Source: a virus. Taken from it: 23,742 nucleotides of DNA. Numbering within the stretch: the stretch's first letter is position 1; the number at the start of each line of letters is the position of its first letter. Shown here in pieces: positions 13,779 through 22,169 of this stretch. The notes below the pieces were generated by a model that saw only the letters and a program-made list of their open reading frames with translations, had not been told where the DNA came from and made no database searches. Where the stretch lies: the IMG/VR virus record IMGVR_UViG_3300032561_000131, positions 1-23,742 of that record; one strand, 5' to 3'. The position numbers were made by a program, and so were the translations under genes.

Positions 13779-15296
13779 TTGGACTTATCTTCTGAAGTAG
13801 TTGAGGGCTTTGTTAATGCCTGCTTAATTAAGAACTTTGACCATGCCACAGCAACACCTGCTTTCCATAGGGAACTTTGGAAGTTATGTTGTGGTGAAGA
13901 GAAGTTTGTAGCTATAGCTGCTCCTCGTGGGCATGGTAAGTCTACAGCAGTAACATATGCTTATCTACTGACAGAATTGTTATTCAGGCAGTCTAAGTAT
14001 GCCTTGATTGTCTCAGATAGTTTCTCTCAAGCGGGTTTATTCCTTGGAGATATTATAAAGGAACTTCGGGACAATGAAGATATACACGGTCTATTTGGTG
14101 ATATAGAATTCGTTAAATCTACAGAAGATGATATTATCTGTAGGTTTACAGACGGACATCAATTCAGGGTTCAAGCTCGTGGGGCAGAACAAAAGCTACG
14201 TGGATTGAAGTGGCTCAATCGTAGACCTGACTTAATCATCTGTGATGATATGGAGTCTGATGAGCAGGTATTAAATAAGGATCGTAGGGAGAAGTTTAGA
14301 CGTTGGTTCTATTCTGCTCTTATTCCTTGCTTATCTGTAACTGGTAAAATTAGAGCCGTAGGAACTATCCTACATTTAGATTCTTTGTTAGAAAGATTAA
14401 TGCCAGAATCTCAGTTAGCTGCCTTAGGCAGTGTACGACTAAGAGAACTAGTCACTGAGGAATTACGGCAATACACCAAGTATAGAACACCTTGGCACTC
14501 TATTAAGTATAAGGCCCATAATGAGGATTTCTCTCAGATACTATGGCCTGATAGGTGGACTAAGGAAGCCTTGGTGGAACGGAAAGCACAGTATGCCCAA
14601 CAGGGTTTGTCTGATGCCTATAGCCAGGAAATGTTGAATACTCCCCTTGATGAAGGTAATGCTTTCTTCAAGAAGTCTGATTTTGTCCACCTCAAGGATA
14701 CAGATCGGAAGAAGAGCTTAAACTATTATATTGCTTGTGACTTAGCTATTTCACAAAAGCAGAGAAGTGATTACAGTGTTTTTGCTGTGGCAGGAATGGA
14801 TGACGAAGGCCGCTTGCAGTGTGTAAACATCATTCGCGATAGAATGGATGCAATGCAGCTAGTAGAAACCATTCTTGCACTACAGCGCCTTTATAAGCCG
14901 ATACTCTTTGGAATTGAGGCTGGTATCATCCAGAAGTCAATAGGGCCGTACCTTAACGAAGCTATGTTGAAGTCTGACACTTTTGTCAACACAGTATTAC
15001 TCAAGCCTGCTGGTGACAAGTTAACTCGTGCCAGATCTATGCAAGCACGTATGAGAGCGGGTGCTGTTAAGTTTGATTCTTCTGCGGATTGGTATCAAGC
15101 ATTTGAGGATGAGTTACTGCGGTTTCCTCGTGACCGACATGATGACCAAGTAGATGCTTGGGCGTATATTGGTTTAATGTTGGATCAGATGCAAACTGCG
15201 AACACACCTCAGGAAGAAGAGGACGAAGAGTATCGCCTTTCTTTAAAAGAACATGGTTATGACACTATTGGTCGTAACGAAACCACAGGGTATTAA
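13779..15296 (+). CDS. Terminase large subunit
   Basis: The 505-residue packaging motor. The ATPase domain has Walker A APRGHGKST (48-56) and Walker B LIICDD (D156, D157). The RNase H-like nuclease domain has ACDLAIS (D321), FGIEAG (E380) and HDDQVDAW (D455/D456, D459). It cuts concatemers and drives DNA into the prohead through the portal. The only usable start is TTG at 13779, directly after the TAA of the small subunit, in the same frame. No good Shine-Dalgarno precedes it, so re-initiation by terminating ribosomes is likely. Confidence 0.95.
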   Translation: MDLSSEVVEGFVNACLIKNFDHATATPAFHRELWKLCCGEEKFVAIAAPRGHGKSTAVTYAYLLTELLFRQSKYALIVSDSFSQAGLFLGDIIKELRDNEDIHGLFGDIEFVKSTEDDIICRFTDGHQFRVQARGAEQKLRGLKWLNRRPDLIICDDMESDEQVLNKDRREKFRRWFYSALIPCLSVTGKIRAVGTILHLDSLLERLMPESQLAALGSVRLRELVTEELRQYTKYRTPWHSIKYKAHNEDFSQILWPDRWTKEALVERKAQYAQQGLSDAYSQEMLNTPLDEGNAFFKKSDFVHLKDTDRKKSLNYYIACDLAISQKQRSDYSVFAVAGMDDEGRLQCVNIIRDRMDAMQLVETILALQRLYKPILFGIEAGIIQKSIGPYLNEAMLKSDTFVNTVLLKPAGDKLTRARSMQARMRAGAVKFDSSADWYQAFEDELLRFPRDRHDDQVDAWAYIGLMLDQMQTANTPQEEEDEEYRLSLKEHGYDTIGRNETTGY

Positions 15297-15298
15297 AC

Positions 15299-17335
15299 TT
15301 GGAACTTAAAACAGAACTAAAGCTTGATGATATTGTAACCCTGCCTAACATTGCTGAAGAGTTAGATGAGCAGGACTTGCATACCATTAGCTATGACATC
15401 TTCAAGGGGTTTGAGACGGATATTCAATCTCGTTCCCAGTGGGAGAAACGTACTGAAGAGTCCATGAAGTTAGCCCTCCAAGTATCAGAAGCTAAGTCTT
15501 TTCCTTGGCCCGGTGCCTCTAATGTTAAGTTCCCGCTTATTACTATAGCTGCCCTTCAGTACCATGCCCGTAGCTATCCTGTGTTGGTAAACGGGCAAAC
15601 ACCTGTTCATTGCCGAGTTATTGGCATGGATATGGATGGTAAGAAAGCAGAGCGTGCTCAACGTATTGAAGATCATATGTCTTACCAGCTTCTTGAAGAA
15701 GACGAGAACTGGGAATCAGAAATGGATCGTGTGTTAATTACACAGCCTATTGTAGGTTGTGCTTTTAAGAAATCTTTCTTTGATCCAATACTTCAGCACA
15801 ATGTTTCTGAATATATTCTTGCTAAAGACTTAGTAGTTAACTATTGGACTAAACACCTGGATACAGCTCCTCGTGTCTCCCACGTACAGTATTTCAGTAA
15901 GAATGATGTTTATGAGCGTGTCGCTCGTGGTTTATTCTTAGGGATGAAGGAACAGAATCCTTCCGCAGTACCACAATCTAACTTATCTCTGGCACAGTCC
16001 AAAGCACAGGGCATGACAGCTCCTGACTCCATTGATGATAGCACTCCTTATGAAATTATCGAGATGCACACTTGGATTGACTTTGATGGTGATGGTTATT
16101 CAGAACCCTACATTGTATGGATGCGTAGGGACAATAAGCAAATCCTTCGTATCGTAGCCCGATACTTTAAGAACTCTATTGAGAGAGACAAAGATGGTAA
16201 AGTGCTCAGTATTAAACCTGAAACCTACTTCACAAAGTTTCCGTTCATCCCAAGCCCTGATGGTGGATTCTATGATCTTGGTTTCGGATCTCTGTTGGGG
16301 CCTCTCAACCAAAGCATTGACACCATTCTTAACCAGTTGGTGGATGCTGGTACAATGTCTAACACAGCCGGTGGGTTCTTATCGCGAGGGGTTAAAATCC
16401 GTGGCGGTAACGCCAACTTTGCTCCGCTAGAATGGAAGCATGTAGATACTACTGGTGATGATCTTCGTAAGGGAGTAGTACCCTTACCCGTGCGGGAGCC
16501 TTCTGCTGTCCTGTTCCAATTACTAAGCCTACTTATAAACTATGGCGAACGTATTGGTGGTTCTGTAGATATATTAACCGGGCAAAACCCCGGCCAGAAC
16601 ACTCCGGCACAGACCACACAAACCATGGCAGAACAGGGAATGAAGATATTCTCTGGTATCTTCAAGCGTACTTACCGGAGTCTAAAGGACGAGTTCCGCA
16701 AACTGTATCGGTTGAACCAATTATATTTGCAAGGCGTACAAGAGTACAGCGGTGATAATAGCTCCAGTTTTATTGATGCTGAAGACTATGCGGGATCGTC
16801 TTCTGATGTTCGTCCTAGTGCTGATCCTAACATTGTATCAGATGTACAACGTATTCAACAAGCACAAGCACTGCTACAATTAGCAGGAACTACTCCGGGC
16901 ATGAATATGTATGAGGTTCAGAAGATGTACCTCAAAGCAATGAAGGTTAATAACATTGAAACTGTGTTACCAGATCCTAAAGGGCCTAACGCTATTAAGC
17001 CGGGGCCATCGGAAAAGATACAGATTGAACAAATGAAACAACAAGCCAAACAAGCCCACATGCAGTTACAAATGAAGATGGGTCTAATGAAGATTATGAA
17101 GGACGCAGAACTTAACCAAGCTAAGATTCATAAACTAGAGGCCGATGCTATTCTAGCTATTGAAGAAGCGGGTGGTGTATCTAAAGGACACGATATTGCA
17201 ATGCTGAATACTCAAATATCAGTGGCTAGGGCAAAACAAGAAGGTATTATGAGTTCAATGAAAACTGTCATGGACTTAGAAAAACATATGCAGGAAATGA
17301 GTCAGCCTGAAGAAGGAAAAGAAGCACCTGAATAA
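15299..17335 (+). CDS. Portal protein
   Basis: A 678-residue protein directly after terminase. The N-terminal part has the KSFPWPGASNVKFPLI signature with an upstream QWEKRTEESMKLAL helix, seen in portal proteins of podovirus-like phages. The middle carries charged beta-rich segments. The last 150 residues are rich in Gln, Met and Lys, and helical (EKIQIEQMKQQAKQAHMQLQ), as in portal crown regions. Twelve copies would form the DNA gate at a capsid vertex. The start is a TTG (15299) two bases after the terminase stop, with AGGG about 8 bases upstream. The next in-frame Met is too far inside the conserved region. Confidence 0.92.
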   Translation: MELKTELKLDDIVTLPNIAEELDEQDLHTISYDIFKGFETDIQSRSQWEKRTEESMKLALQVSEAKSFPWPGASNVKFPLITIAALQYHARSYPVLVNGQTPVHCRVIGMDMDGKKAERAQRIEDHMSYQLLEEDENWESEMDRVLITQPIVGCAFKKSFFDPILQHNVSEYILAKDLVVNYWTKHLDTAPRVSHVQYFSKNDVYERVARGLFLGMKEQNPSAVPQSNLSLAQSKAQGMTAPDSIDDSTPYEIIEMHTWIDFDGDGYSEPYIVWMRRDNKQILRIVARYFKNSIERDKDGKVLSIKPETYFTKFPFIPSPDGGFYDLGFGSLLGPLNQSIDTILNQLVDAGTMSNTAGGFLSRGVKIRGGNANFAPLEWKHVDTTGDDLRKGVVPLPVREPSAVLFQLLSLLINYGERIGGSVDILTGQNPGQNTPAQTTQTMAEQGMKIFSGIFKRTYRSLKDEFRKLYRLNQLYLQGVQEYSGDNSSSFIDAEDYAGSSSDVRPSADPNIVSDVQRIQQAQALLQLAGTTPGMNMYEVQKMYLKAMKVNNIETVLPDPKGPNAIKPGPSEKIQIEQMKQQAKQAHMQLQMKMGLMKIMKDAELNQAKIHKLEADAILAIEEAGGVSKGHDIAMLNTQISVARAKQEGIMSSMKTVMDLEKHMQEMSQPEEGKEAPE

Positions 17336-17362
17336 CCAGAAATGTAATACAAGGAGATAGAA

Positions 17363-17590
17363 ATGGCAATAGTTGTAACCCCAGAAGAGTTTAAGGATTG
17401 GAAGCAGCACCAAGTAACAGAAGCCTTTATGAAAGCATTAAGTAATGATCGAGAGTGGTTAAAGGAAATACTGTTAGCAGGAACAGAGGATGATGACAAT
17501 GTCCGAGGCCGTGCAGCAGCTATAACTAGTATATTATCATTATCATATGAAGAACTAATGGATGCTGTTAAGGAGAATCGTAATGCTTAA
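17363..17590 (+). CDS. Small conserved-type protein between portal and co-chaperonin
   Basis: A 75-residue helical acidic protein beginning MAIVVTPEEFKDWKQHQ, with a strong AAGGAG before its ATG. It contains SNDREWLKEILLAGTEDDDN in the middle and ends KENRNA. Its size and place after portal suggest a small head-assembly or capsid-associated protein, but no motif confirms this. Its last bases overlap the co-chaperonin start by 8, so translation is coupled. Confidence 0.75.
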   Translation: MAIVVTPEEFKDWKQHQVTEAFMKALSNDREWLKEILLAGTEDDDNVRGRAAAITSILSLSYEELMDAVKENRNA

Positions 17591-17921
17591 TCCTTCCGGT
17601 ATTCACCCAATCTTTGATCGTGTACTTGTCCTACCGTTAGAAGTAGAAGAAAAGACAGCAAGCGGTATTATTGTATCCACCAAAGAAAACAATGAACGGG
17701 AACAGTTAGCCAATACAACAGGAGTTATTATTGCGTTAGGTGATGAGGTTCCGCTAGATATTGTTAAGGTTGGTATGAAAGTAGCATATGCTAAATATGC
17801 TGGTCTGATGTACAAAGGGAAGGATAAACGAGATTATCGTATGGTTAACTATGATGATTTAGTAGCTAGATTAGATGATGATATGGTCTTAATTGACCCA
17901 CATCTTTCATTAGGAGTTTAA
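17583..17921 (+). CDS. GroES-like co-chaperonin
   Basis: A 112-residue Cpn10 family protein. After MLNPSGIHPIFDRVLVLPLE comes the mobile-loop region with SGIIVSTKE at about 27-35, the GroEL-binding tripeptide being in IIV. There follows NTTGVIIALGDE (the GV-x-A-x-G strand), VGMKVAYAKYAG and a C-terminal YRMVNYDDLVARLDDD, all in Cpn10 order. It would cap the host GroEL chamber and help fold phage capsid protein, as T4 gp31 does. An ATG at 17562 would add seven residues, but AAGGAG just before 17583 favours the shorter form. No GroEL is seen in the window. It sits between portal and scaffold. Confidence 0.92.
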   Translation: MLNPSGIHPIFDRVLVLPLEVEEKTASGIIVSTKENNEREQLANTTGVIIALGDEVPLDIVKVGMKVAYAKYAGLMYKGKDKRDYRMVNYDDLVARLDDDMVLIDPHLSLGV

Positions 17922-17922
17922 G

Positions 17923-18759
17923 ATGAGTGAAGAACAAGTAGAAACACAGGTAGAAGTAACAGAGGAACCTAGTTATGAAGCAGAGGCAGAGGCACAGGGT
18001 TGGGTGCCAAAAGAATCCTTTCGTGGTTCAGAAAATGATTGGGTAGATGCAGAAACATTTGTCCGTAGGGGCAGAGAGATATTACCCATTGTCCGCAAGC
18101 ACAACGAAAGGCTTGTTAAAGAACTTGCAGAGGCTAAACGAGGTGCCGAAGAAGTTCGTGAAGCAGCTAAAGAATTTCGAGAGTTCCAGAAGACGCAGTT
18201 CGCTAAGAAAACCGAGGAACTTGAGCAGCAACTGGAACAACTAAAGCAAGCCAAGCGTGAAGCGATTACGCAGGGTGATGGAGATCGTGCTATTGCTATT
18301 GATGATGCAATGGACGACTTAAAGGAACAACGTGTTGAGGCCAAGGAAGAACTTAAACGTGCTGAAGAAAAAGCAAAAGAACCTCCTCCAGTAACAGAAG
18401 ACCCTCTCTTGAATGAGTGGATTAGTAAAAATGATTGGTTTGGGTCTGATGAGGATATGACAGATATTGCCAATGCTTTGGGTACTTCTCTAAGACGTAA
18501 AACACCTTCCTTACAAGGTAAAGACTTCCTTGATAAGTTGGATGAAAAACTAGTAGAGAAGTTTCCAGATCGTTTTGGTAAAAAGAAATCTACACCAAAC
18601 CCAATGGAAGGTTCCCAGAGAGAATCTGCACGGCCTGTTAGTGGCGGTAAGAAAAGCTATAACAGTTTGCCGGAAGATGCAAAGAAGGCGTGTGATCGTT
18701 TCGTAAAGCAAGGATTGATGACACGCGAAGAATATGTTAATGATTATGATTGGAACTAG
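17923..18759 (+). CDS. Capsid scaffolding protein
   Basis: A 278-residue hydrophilic protein located just before the head proteins. The start is acidic (MSEEQVETQVEVTEEPSYE). Residues about 60-155 form a long charged heptad-like coiled coil (KKTEELEQQLEQLKQAKREA). A short C-terminal basic and helical end (KKACDRFVKQGLMTREEY) could bind capsid subunits, as in other scaffolds. A scaffold would guide coat protein into a procapsid and then leave it. Assignment rests on composition and gene position, not on a catalytic motif. The ATG has AGGAG 7 bases upstream and lies one base past the co-chaperonin stop. Confidence 0.82.
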   Translation: MSEEQVETQVEVTEEPSYEAEAEAQGWVPKESFRGSENDWVDAETFVRRGREILPIVRKHNERLVKELAEAKRGAEEVREAAKEFREFQKTQFAKKTEELEQQLEQLKQAKREAITQGDGDRAIAIDDAMDDLKEQRVEAKEELKRAEEKAKEPPPVTEDPLLNEWISKNDWFGSDEDMTDIANALGTSLRRKTPSLQGKDFLDKLDEKLVEKFPDRFGKKKSTPNPMEGSQRESARPVSGGKKSYNSLPEDAKKACDRFVKQGLMTREEYVNDYDWN

Positions 18760-18769
18760 GAGAGAGGAA

Positions 18770-19225
18770 ATGACTGATACTAAACAAGGAACAAAAGCTA
18801 CCACAGAGCCTACCAAGACAGAGCGCAAGCAACGAAGCGCATTTAACGGGACTCGCGGTAAGCTGCAAGTAGGGCATCTTATTCCAGGATATCACTTGCA
18901 CATCTTCAATGACTCGCCAGGACGTATTCAGGCAGCTATTGATTCCGGGTATGAGTTTGTCTCTCCCGACGAGGTAGGAGGTACTATGGAGAATGTAACT
19001 TCTCGTAATACCGATTTAGGAGATAAGGTTCGTTTCTTAGTGGGTACAGATGGTAATGACCCAGTATATGCTTACGTTCTTAAGATCAAAGAAGAATGGT
19101 GGAAAGACGATCAAGCAGATCTACAGAAACGTAACGATGCAACTGATGCAGCAATTAGAAGTGGCAAGTTGACAAAAGATGGTATGTCATCTGATGGCTT
19201 CTACAATGCTGGTATAAAATATTAA
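18770..19225 (+). CDS. Virion-type structural protein, function unknown
   Basis: A 151-residue protein beginning MTDTKQGTKATTEP. An in-frame ATG at 18734 would add 12 residues that overlap the scaffold gene. The ATG at 18770 has a strong AGGAGAGAGG leader and is preferred. The body KLQVGHLIPGYHLHIFNDSP followed by GYEFVSPDEV looks like a conserved phage protein often found next to capsid genes, with a charged C-terminus (KIKEEWWKDDQADLQ). It may be a minor head component. No biochemical motif is seen. Confidence 0.78.
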   Translation: MTDTKQGTKATTEPTKTERKQRSAFNGTRGKLQVGHLIPGYHLHIFNDSPGRIQAAIDSGYEFVSPDEVGGTMENVTSRNTDLGDKVRFLVGTDGNDPVYAYVLKIKEEWWKDDQADLQKRNDATDAAIRSGKLTKDGMSSDGFYNAGIKY

Positions 19226-19249
19226 TAATTTAATTTAAAGGATAACAAA

Positions 19250-19906
19250 ATGGCACTTTCTGCTGCTCCTCGTGGGCTAAGCCCCGTAGGTACACTGACT
19301 GGCGCATCGTATAACGAACAAGGTCGTTTATACTACATTCCTTCTGACTCAGCTAACACCTATGCTATTGGTGATATTGTTGTGGTTGGGGCGGGTGGTG
19401 ATGCTAATGGTGTTCCTGCTGTAACTAAATATGTACAGGGTACTACGACTCTCCCTCCTTTGGGCGTGGTTGTGGGTGTTCGTGTAGTTGATCCCAGTGT
19501 ATCTTTGCAAGGTACTAACTTAGATTTAACTAAGCTATATCTGAATAAGAGTGCTGGAAATCGTTATGTATATGTTGTGGACGATCCTAATGTGGTCTTC
19601 TCGGCACAATTTGACAGCACTGGTGCTGCTCAAAATGCTGTACATAAACTATGCACCACTAATCAAGCCGCTGACCAAACAAGCACACTGTCACAAAGTG
19701 CTCCTTTGTCCAGTACTGCTTTGACAGGTGTTGCTACTACCCATACTGGCAATACAACAATCCTTCAGATTATTGGTGCTACTCAAGACCCAGTTAATCA
19801 AGGCGCTTTGTCTGCTGCTGCCTCTACATCCACCGCCGTCCCGTATGTAACAATGCTGGTCAAGTGGAACCAACATCAGTACTTCGGTGCTGCTGCTGGC
19901 GTATAA
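19250..19906 (+). CDS. Putative head decoration or accessory capsid protein
   Basis: A 218-residue protein rich in Gly, Ala, Val, Thr and Ser with a beta-strand pattern (GDIVVVGAGGDANG, PLGVVVGVRVVDP, YVTMLVKWNQHQYF). It lies just before the major capsid gene with a nearly identical leader (AAAGGATAACAAA/AAAGGATAACTAAA then ATGGC), suggesting matched high expression. Decoration proteins are often beta-rich and precede the capsid gene, so that role is proposed. A different head-accessory role is possible. Confidence 0.7.
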   Translation: MALSAAPRGLSPVGTLTGASYNEQGRLYYIPSDSANTYAIGDIVVVGAGGDANGVPAVTKYVQGTTTLPPLGVVVGVRVVDPSVSLQGTNLDLTKLYLNKSAGNRYVYVVDDPNVVFSAQFDSTGAAQNAVHKLCTTNQAADQTSTLSQSAPLSSTALTGVATTHTGNTTILQIIGATQDPVNQGALSAAASTSTAVPYVTMLVKWNQHQYFGAAAGV

Positions 19907-19929
19907 TAATTAATTAAAGGATAACTAAA

Positions 19930-20844
19930 ATGGCCGGTATTATTACCACTGGTTCGCATCCTAAAGCACTATGGCCCGGAATTAAGGCATGGTGGGGTCA
20001 GGTATATGACGAACATCCTGAAGAGTTTGTAAAACTCTTTGACAAAGACTCTTCTTCACAAAACTATGAAGAAGATGTTCAACTAACTGGTTTCGGTTTA
20101 GCCCCCGTTAAGGCTGAAGGCGCTGGTGTTACATATGATTCTGAAGTTCAGGGCTTTGTTACACGTTATACCCATGTTGCATATGCTTTGGGCTATATCG
20201 TTACTAAAGAAGAATTGGACGACAATTTGTATGAACAAGTATCTAAACGCCGTGCTGCTGCATTAGCAATGTCTTTCCGTCAAACGAAAGAAAACATTGG
20301 TGCTAACATCTATAACCGTGGCTTCAATGGCACTTATACAGGCGGCGATGGTGTTGCAATGTGCGCTACTAACCATCCTAACACTTCTGGTGGTACTTTC
20401 TCTAACAAACCTACAGTCGATGTAGATCTGTCTGAGGCCTCACTAGAAGATGCAACAATCGCAATTATGGGTTTCCAAAATGATCGCGGTCTGTTGATCA
20501 ATGTGATGCCCCGTAGTTTGATTATTGCTCGTCAAGAATGGTATAATGCCAATCGTATTATGAAGTCTGTGTATCAAACTGGTACTGGTAATAACGATAT
20601 TAACGTTCTGAAAGCAACTAATGCTTTCCCAGAAGGTATTGTTATGAATCATTACCTGACTTCTCCTCACGCTTGGTTTATTCGTACTAACATTCGTGAA
20701 GGTATGAAGTACTATGAACGTGTGGGTATTAGTTTTGACCAAGACAATGACTTTGACACCATGAATGCCAAAGCCAAAGGCTACGAGCGTTACAGCTTCG
20801 GCTGGACAGATCCCCGTGCCGTGTATGGTTCAAACGGCCCCTAA
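19930..20844 (+). CDS. Major capsid protein
   Basis: A 304-residue HK97-fold type coat protein. The start is AGIITTGSHPKALWPGIKAW; conserved-looking blocks are GFGLAPVKAEGAGVTYDS, TKEELDDNLYEQ, MCATNHPNTSGG and PRSLIIARQEWY. The pattern matches the Mu gpT-like/major head subunit group of coat proteins. It forms the icosahedral shell with scaffold and portal, and would be the chief client of the co-chaperonin encoded upstream. The gene is followed at once by a promoter within an inverted repeat. Confidence 0.9.
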   Translation: MAGIITTGSHPKALWPGIKAWWGQVYDEHPEEFVKLFDKDSSSQNYEEDVQLTGFGLAPVKAEGAGVTYDSEVQGFVTRYTHVAYALGYIVTKEELDDNLYEQVSKRRAAALAMSFRQTKENIGANIYNRGFNGTYTGGDGVAMCATNHPNTSGGTFSNKPTVDVDLSEASLEDATIAIMGFQNDRGLLINVMPRSLIIARQEWYNANRIMKSVYQTGTGNNDINVLKATNAFPEGIVMNHYLTSPHAWFIRTNIREGMKYYERVGISFDQDNDFDTMNAKAKGYERYSFGWTDPRAVYGSNGP

Positions 20845-20857
20845 TAGTAAATAGGGC

Positions 20858-20886
20858 TTGACAAATCCCGGCTTATATGGTATACT
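20858..20886 (+). promoter_or_regulatory. Strong sigma-70-type promoter after the capsid gene
   Basis: TTGACA (20858-20863), a 17-bp spacer and TATACT (20881-20886) fit the consensus closely: the -35 is perfect and the -10 has five of six bases. It points into the small virion genes and tail-fibre gene. Transcription would begin near 20893, about 28 bases before the next ATG. The -10 lies in the loop of a long inverted repeat. Confidence 0.8.
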
Positions 20887-20904
20887 ATCATATAGGTCGG
20901 GATT
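20864..20904 (+). promoter_or_regulatory. 41-bp inverted repeat overlapping the promoter
   Basis: Arms 20864-20879 and 20889-20904 pair over 16 positions (14 Watson-Crick and two G-U) around a 9-base loop containing GTATAC. The left arm follows the -35 directly and the -10 is in the loop. In DNA this resembles a large operator for a dimeric regulator; in readthrough RNA it would form a stable hairpin. There is no U-run on either side, so it is not a standard terminator. Confidence 0.75.
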
Positions 20905-20920
20905 CCTTAAGGAGATAGAT

Positions 20921-20986
20921 ATGGGCGCTGCTCATAAAGAAGAAAAGGGTCAACGACCCCCAGTACCATCAATTCCAAAACAGTAA
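20921..20986 (+). CDS. 21-residue basic peptide
   Basis: A tiny ORF beginning MGAAHKEEKGQRPPVP and ending SIPKQ. It follows a perfect AAGGAG leader about 6 bases before its ATG and is the first coding sequence downstream of the promoter in the inverted repeat. Placement and ribosome-binding site argue for translation; the function, if any beyond a leader role, is unknown. It is proline- and lysine-rich and too short for a fold. Confidence 0.5.
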   Translation: MGAAHKEEKGQRPPVPSIPKQ

Positions 20987-21044
20987 TACAATACCGACCC
21001 TGAACGTTCATTAGAACGTGACCCATCACTTTTAGGAGATTTAA

Positions 21045-21758
21045 ATGGGAACACCTACCCGCTTTAACTATGGTCTAGCTACCGTAACCAAAACCGAACC
21101 ACTCGGTAATTACCCTCTTCCAGATCCTTTTCATACTAGTTCTAGCCCAACCAGTGGGCTAGGCGTTGTTCAGTATGCAAACGATTTTGACACACTAATC
21201 GGCACAGACTATACAGTCACAGGCACTAGTTCTACTTTTTCTTTATCTACCACTGTTGTGGGCGGCGCTGCTGTATTAACACCCGGCGGTGTTTCAACCG
21301 CTTCCTCTGCTTATAAAGCAGGTCAATTCTTACAATTCCAGGCAGGTAACAAACTCTGGTTTTTATCTCGCTTCCAAGTATCCTCTGTAACGGCCCCTAC
21401 GGCTTATGTAGGCCTTCAAGCAGGTTCAGCAACCACGGATGGCTTATGGTTCTCTATGGCTGCTGGCGGCGTTATAAGCCTTGTATCCACGGTAGGCGGT
21501 ACAGCCACTACTCTGGTATCTACAGTAACCACAGCCACTAGTGCTGCATGGGTAGATGTGGGTTTCTACTTTAATGGTACTGACTTAGATGTATTCGTGA
21601 ACGATGTTATGTCTTTCCGTGTAGCAGTGCCTACTATTGGTTCTTCTGCCACTACATTGACTAATGCCATTTTGACACCAGTATTTGAAATCACACCTAC
21701 TGCTACTCAAACCTTAACTGTGGATTACGTCTTGGCAGCTCAAGAAGTCACCCGCTAA
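21045..21758 (+). CDS. Beta-rich virion-type protein, function unknown
   Basis: A 237-residue protein rich in Thr, Ser, Ala, Gly and Val with alternating hydrophobic residues. A FLQFQAGNKLWFLSRFQVSS region near residues 95-114 and a WVDVGFYFNGTDLDVFVND region near 169-187 resemble the concanavalin-like sandwich used by several phage virion proteins. It begins MGTPTRFNYGLATV with AGGAG about 8 bases upstream. It is likely a head or neck surface protein. No catalytic residue is seen. Confidence 0.75.
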   Translation: MGTPTRFNYGLATVTKTEPLGNYPLPDPFHTSSSPTSGLGVVQYANDFDTLIGTDYTVTGTSSTFSLSTTVVGGAAVLTPGGVSTASSAYKAGQFLQFQAGNKLWFLSRFQVSSVTAPTAYVGLQAGSATTDGLWFSMAAGGVISLVSTVGGTATTLVSTVTTATSAAWVDVGFYFNGTDLDVFVNDVMSFRVAVPTIGSSATTLTNAILTPVFEITPTATQTLTVDYVLAAQEVTR

Positions 21759-21770
21759 TAGGAGGCTTCC

Positions 21771-22169
21771 ATGGCTAATGTAGTCAACACACAAGTACTG
21801 ATGGATGGGGCAAGAAACACTACAGTAAAAATTACAGGAGTATTAGACACCTCAGATGTGGCTACTACTATTGTGATTGATCCTGCTGCGTTCTCCCCTA
21901 TCCCTTCTAAGTTCCGCATAGATCATATAGACTATTCTATATCCACCCCACTTGAGGTACGTCTACTGTGGGATGGTACTCCACAACTAGATATATTACC
22001 TCTATCAGGACGTGGGCGTATGTCCTTCTGGAACTTTGGTGGTCTTCAAAACAATGCTACTTCTCCTACAGGTAAAATAGCCCTAGAGACTACAGGTTAT
22101 AACACTACTATAGGTGGTACTCCTTTAGTATTTTCTGTAGTATTAGAACTAGTTAAACAGGGTGTATAA
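21771..22169 (+). CDS. Virion-type protein of 132 residues
   Basis: A beta-rich protein beginning MANVVNTQVLMDGARNTTVK and ending LELVKQGV. I recognise the pattern, with FRIDHIDYSI then LEVRLLWDGT, as a hypothetical protein common next to capsid genes in proteobacterial phages. It starts with AGGAG 8 bases upstream and shares one base of its stop with the next ATG (TAATG). Its role in the virion is unknown. Confidence 0.8.
   Translation: MANVVNTQVLMDGARNTTVKITGVLDTSDVATTIVIDPAAFSPIPSKFRIDHIDYSISTPLEVRLLWDGTPQLDILPLSGRGRMSFWNFGGLQNNATSPTGKIALETTGYNTTIGGTPLVFSVVLELVKQGV

Noticed and set aside
13553-13849. Leftward ORF of 98 residues across the terminase genes.
   Set aside because: Shadow of the small and large terminase genes; no start signal and unlikely composition.
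17973-18473. Leftward 166-residue ORF opposite the scaffold gene.
   Set aside because: Ser-rich antisense product of a Glu/Lys-rich coiled coil, a common artefact.
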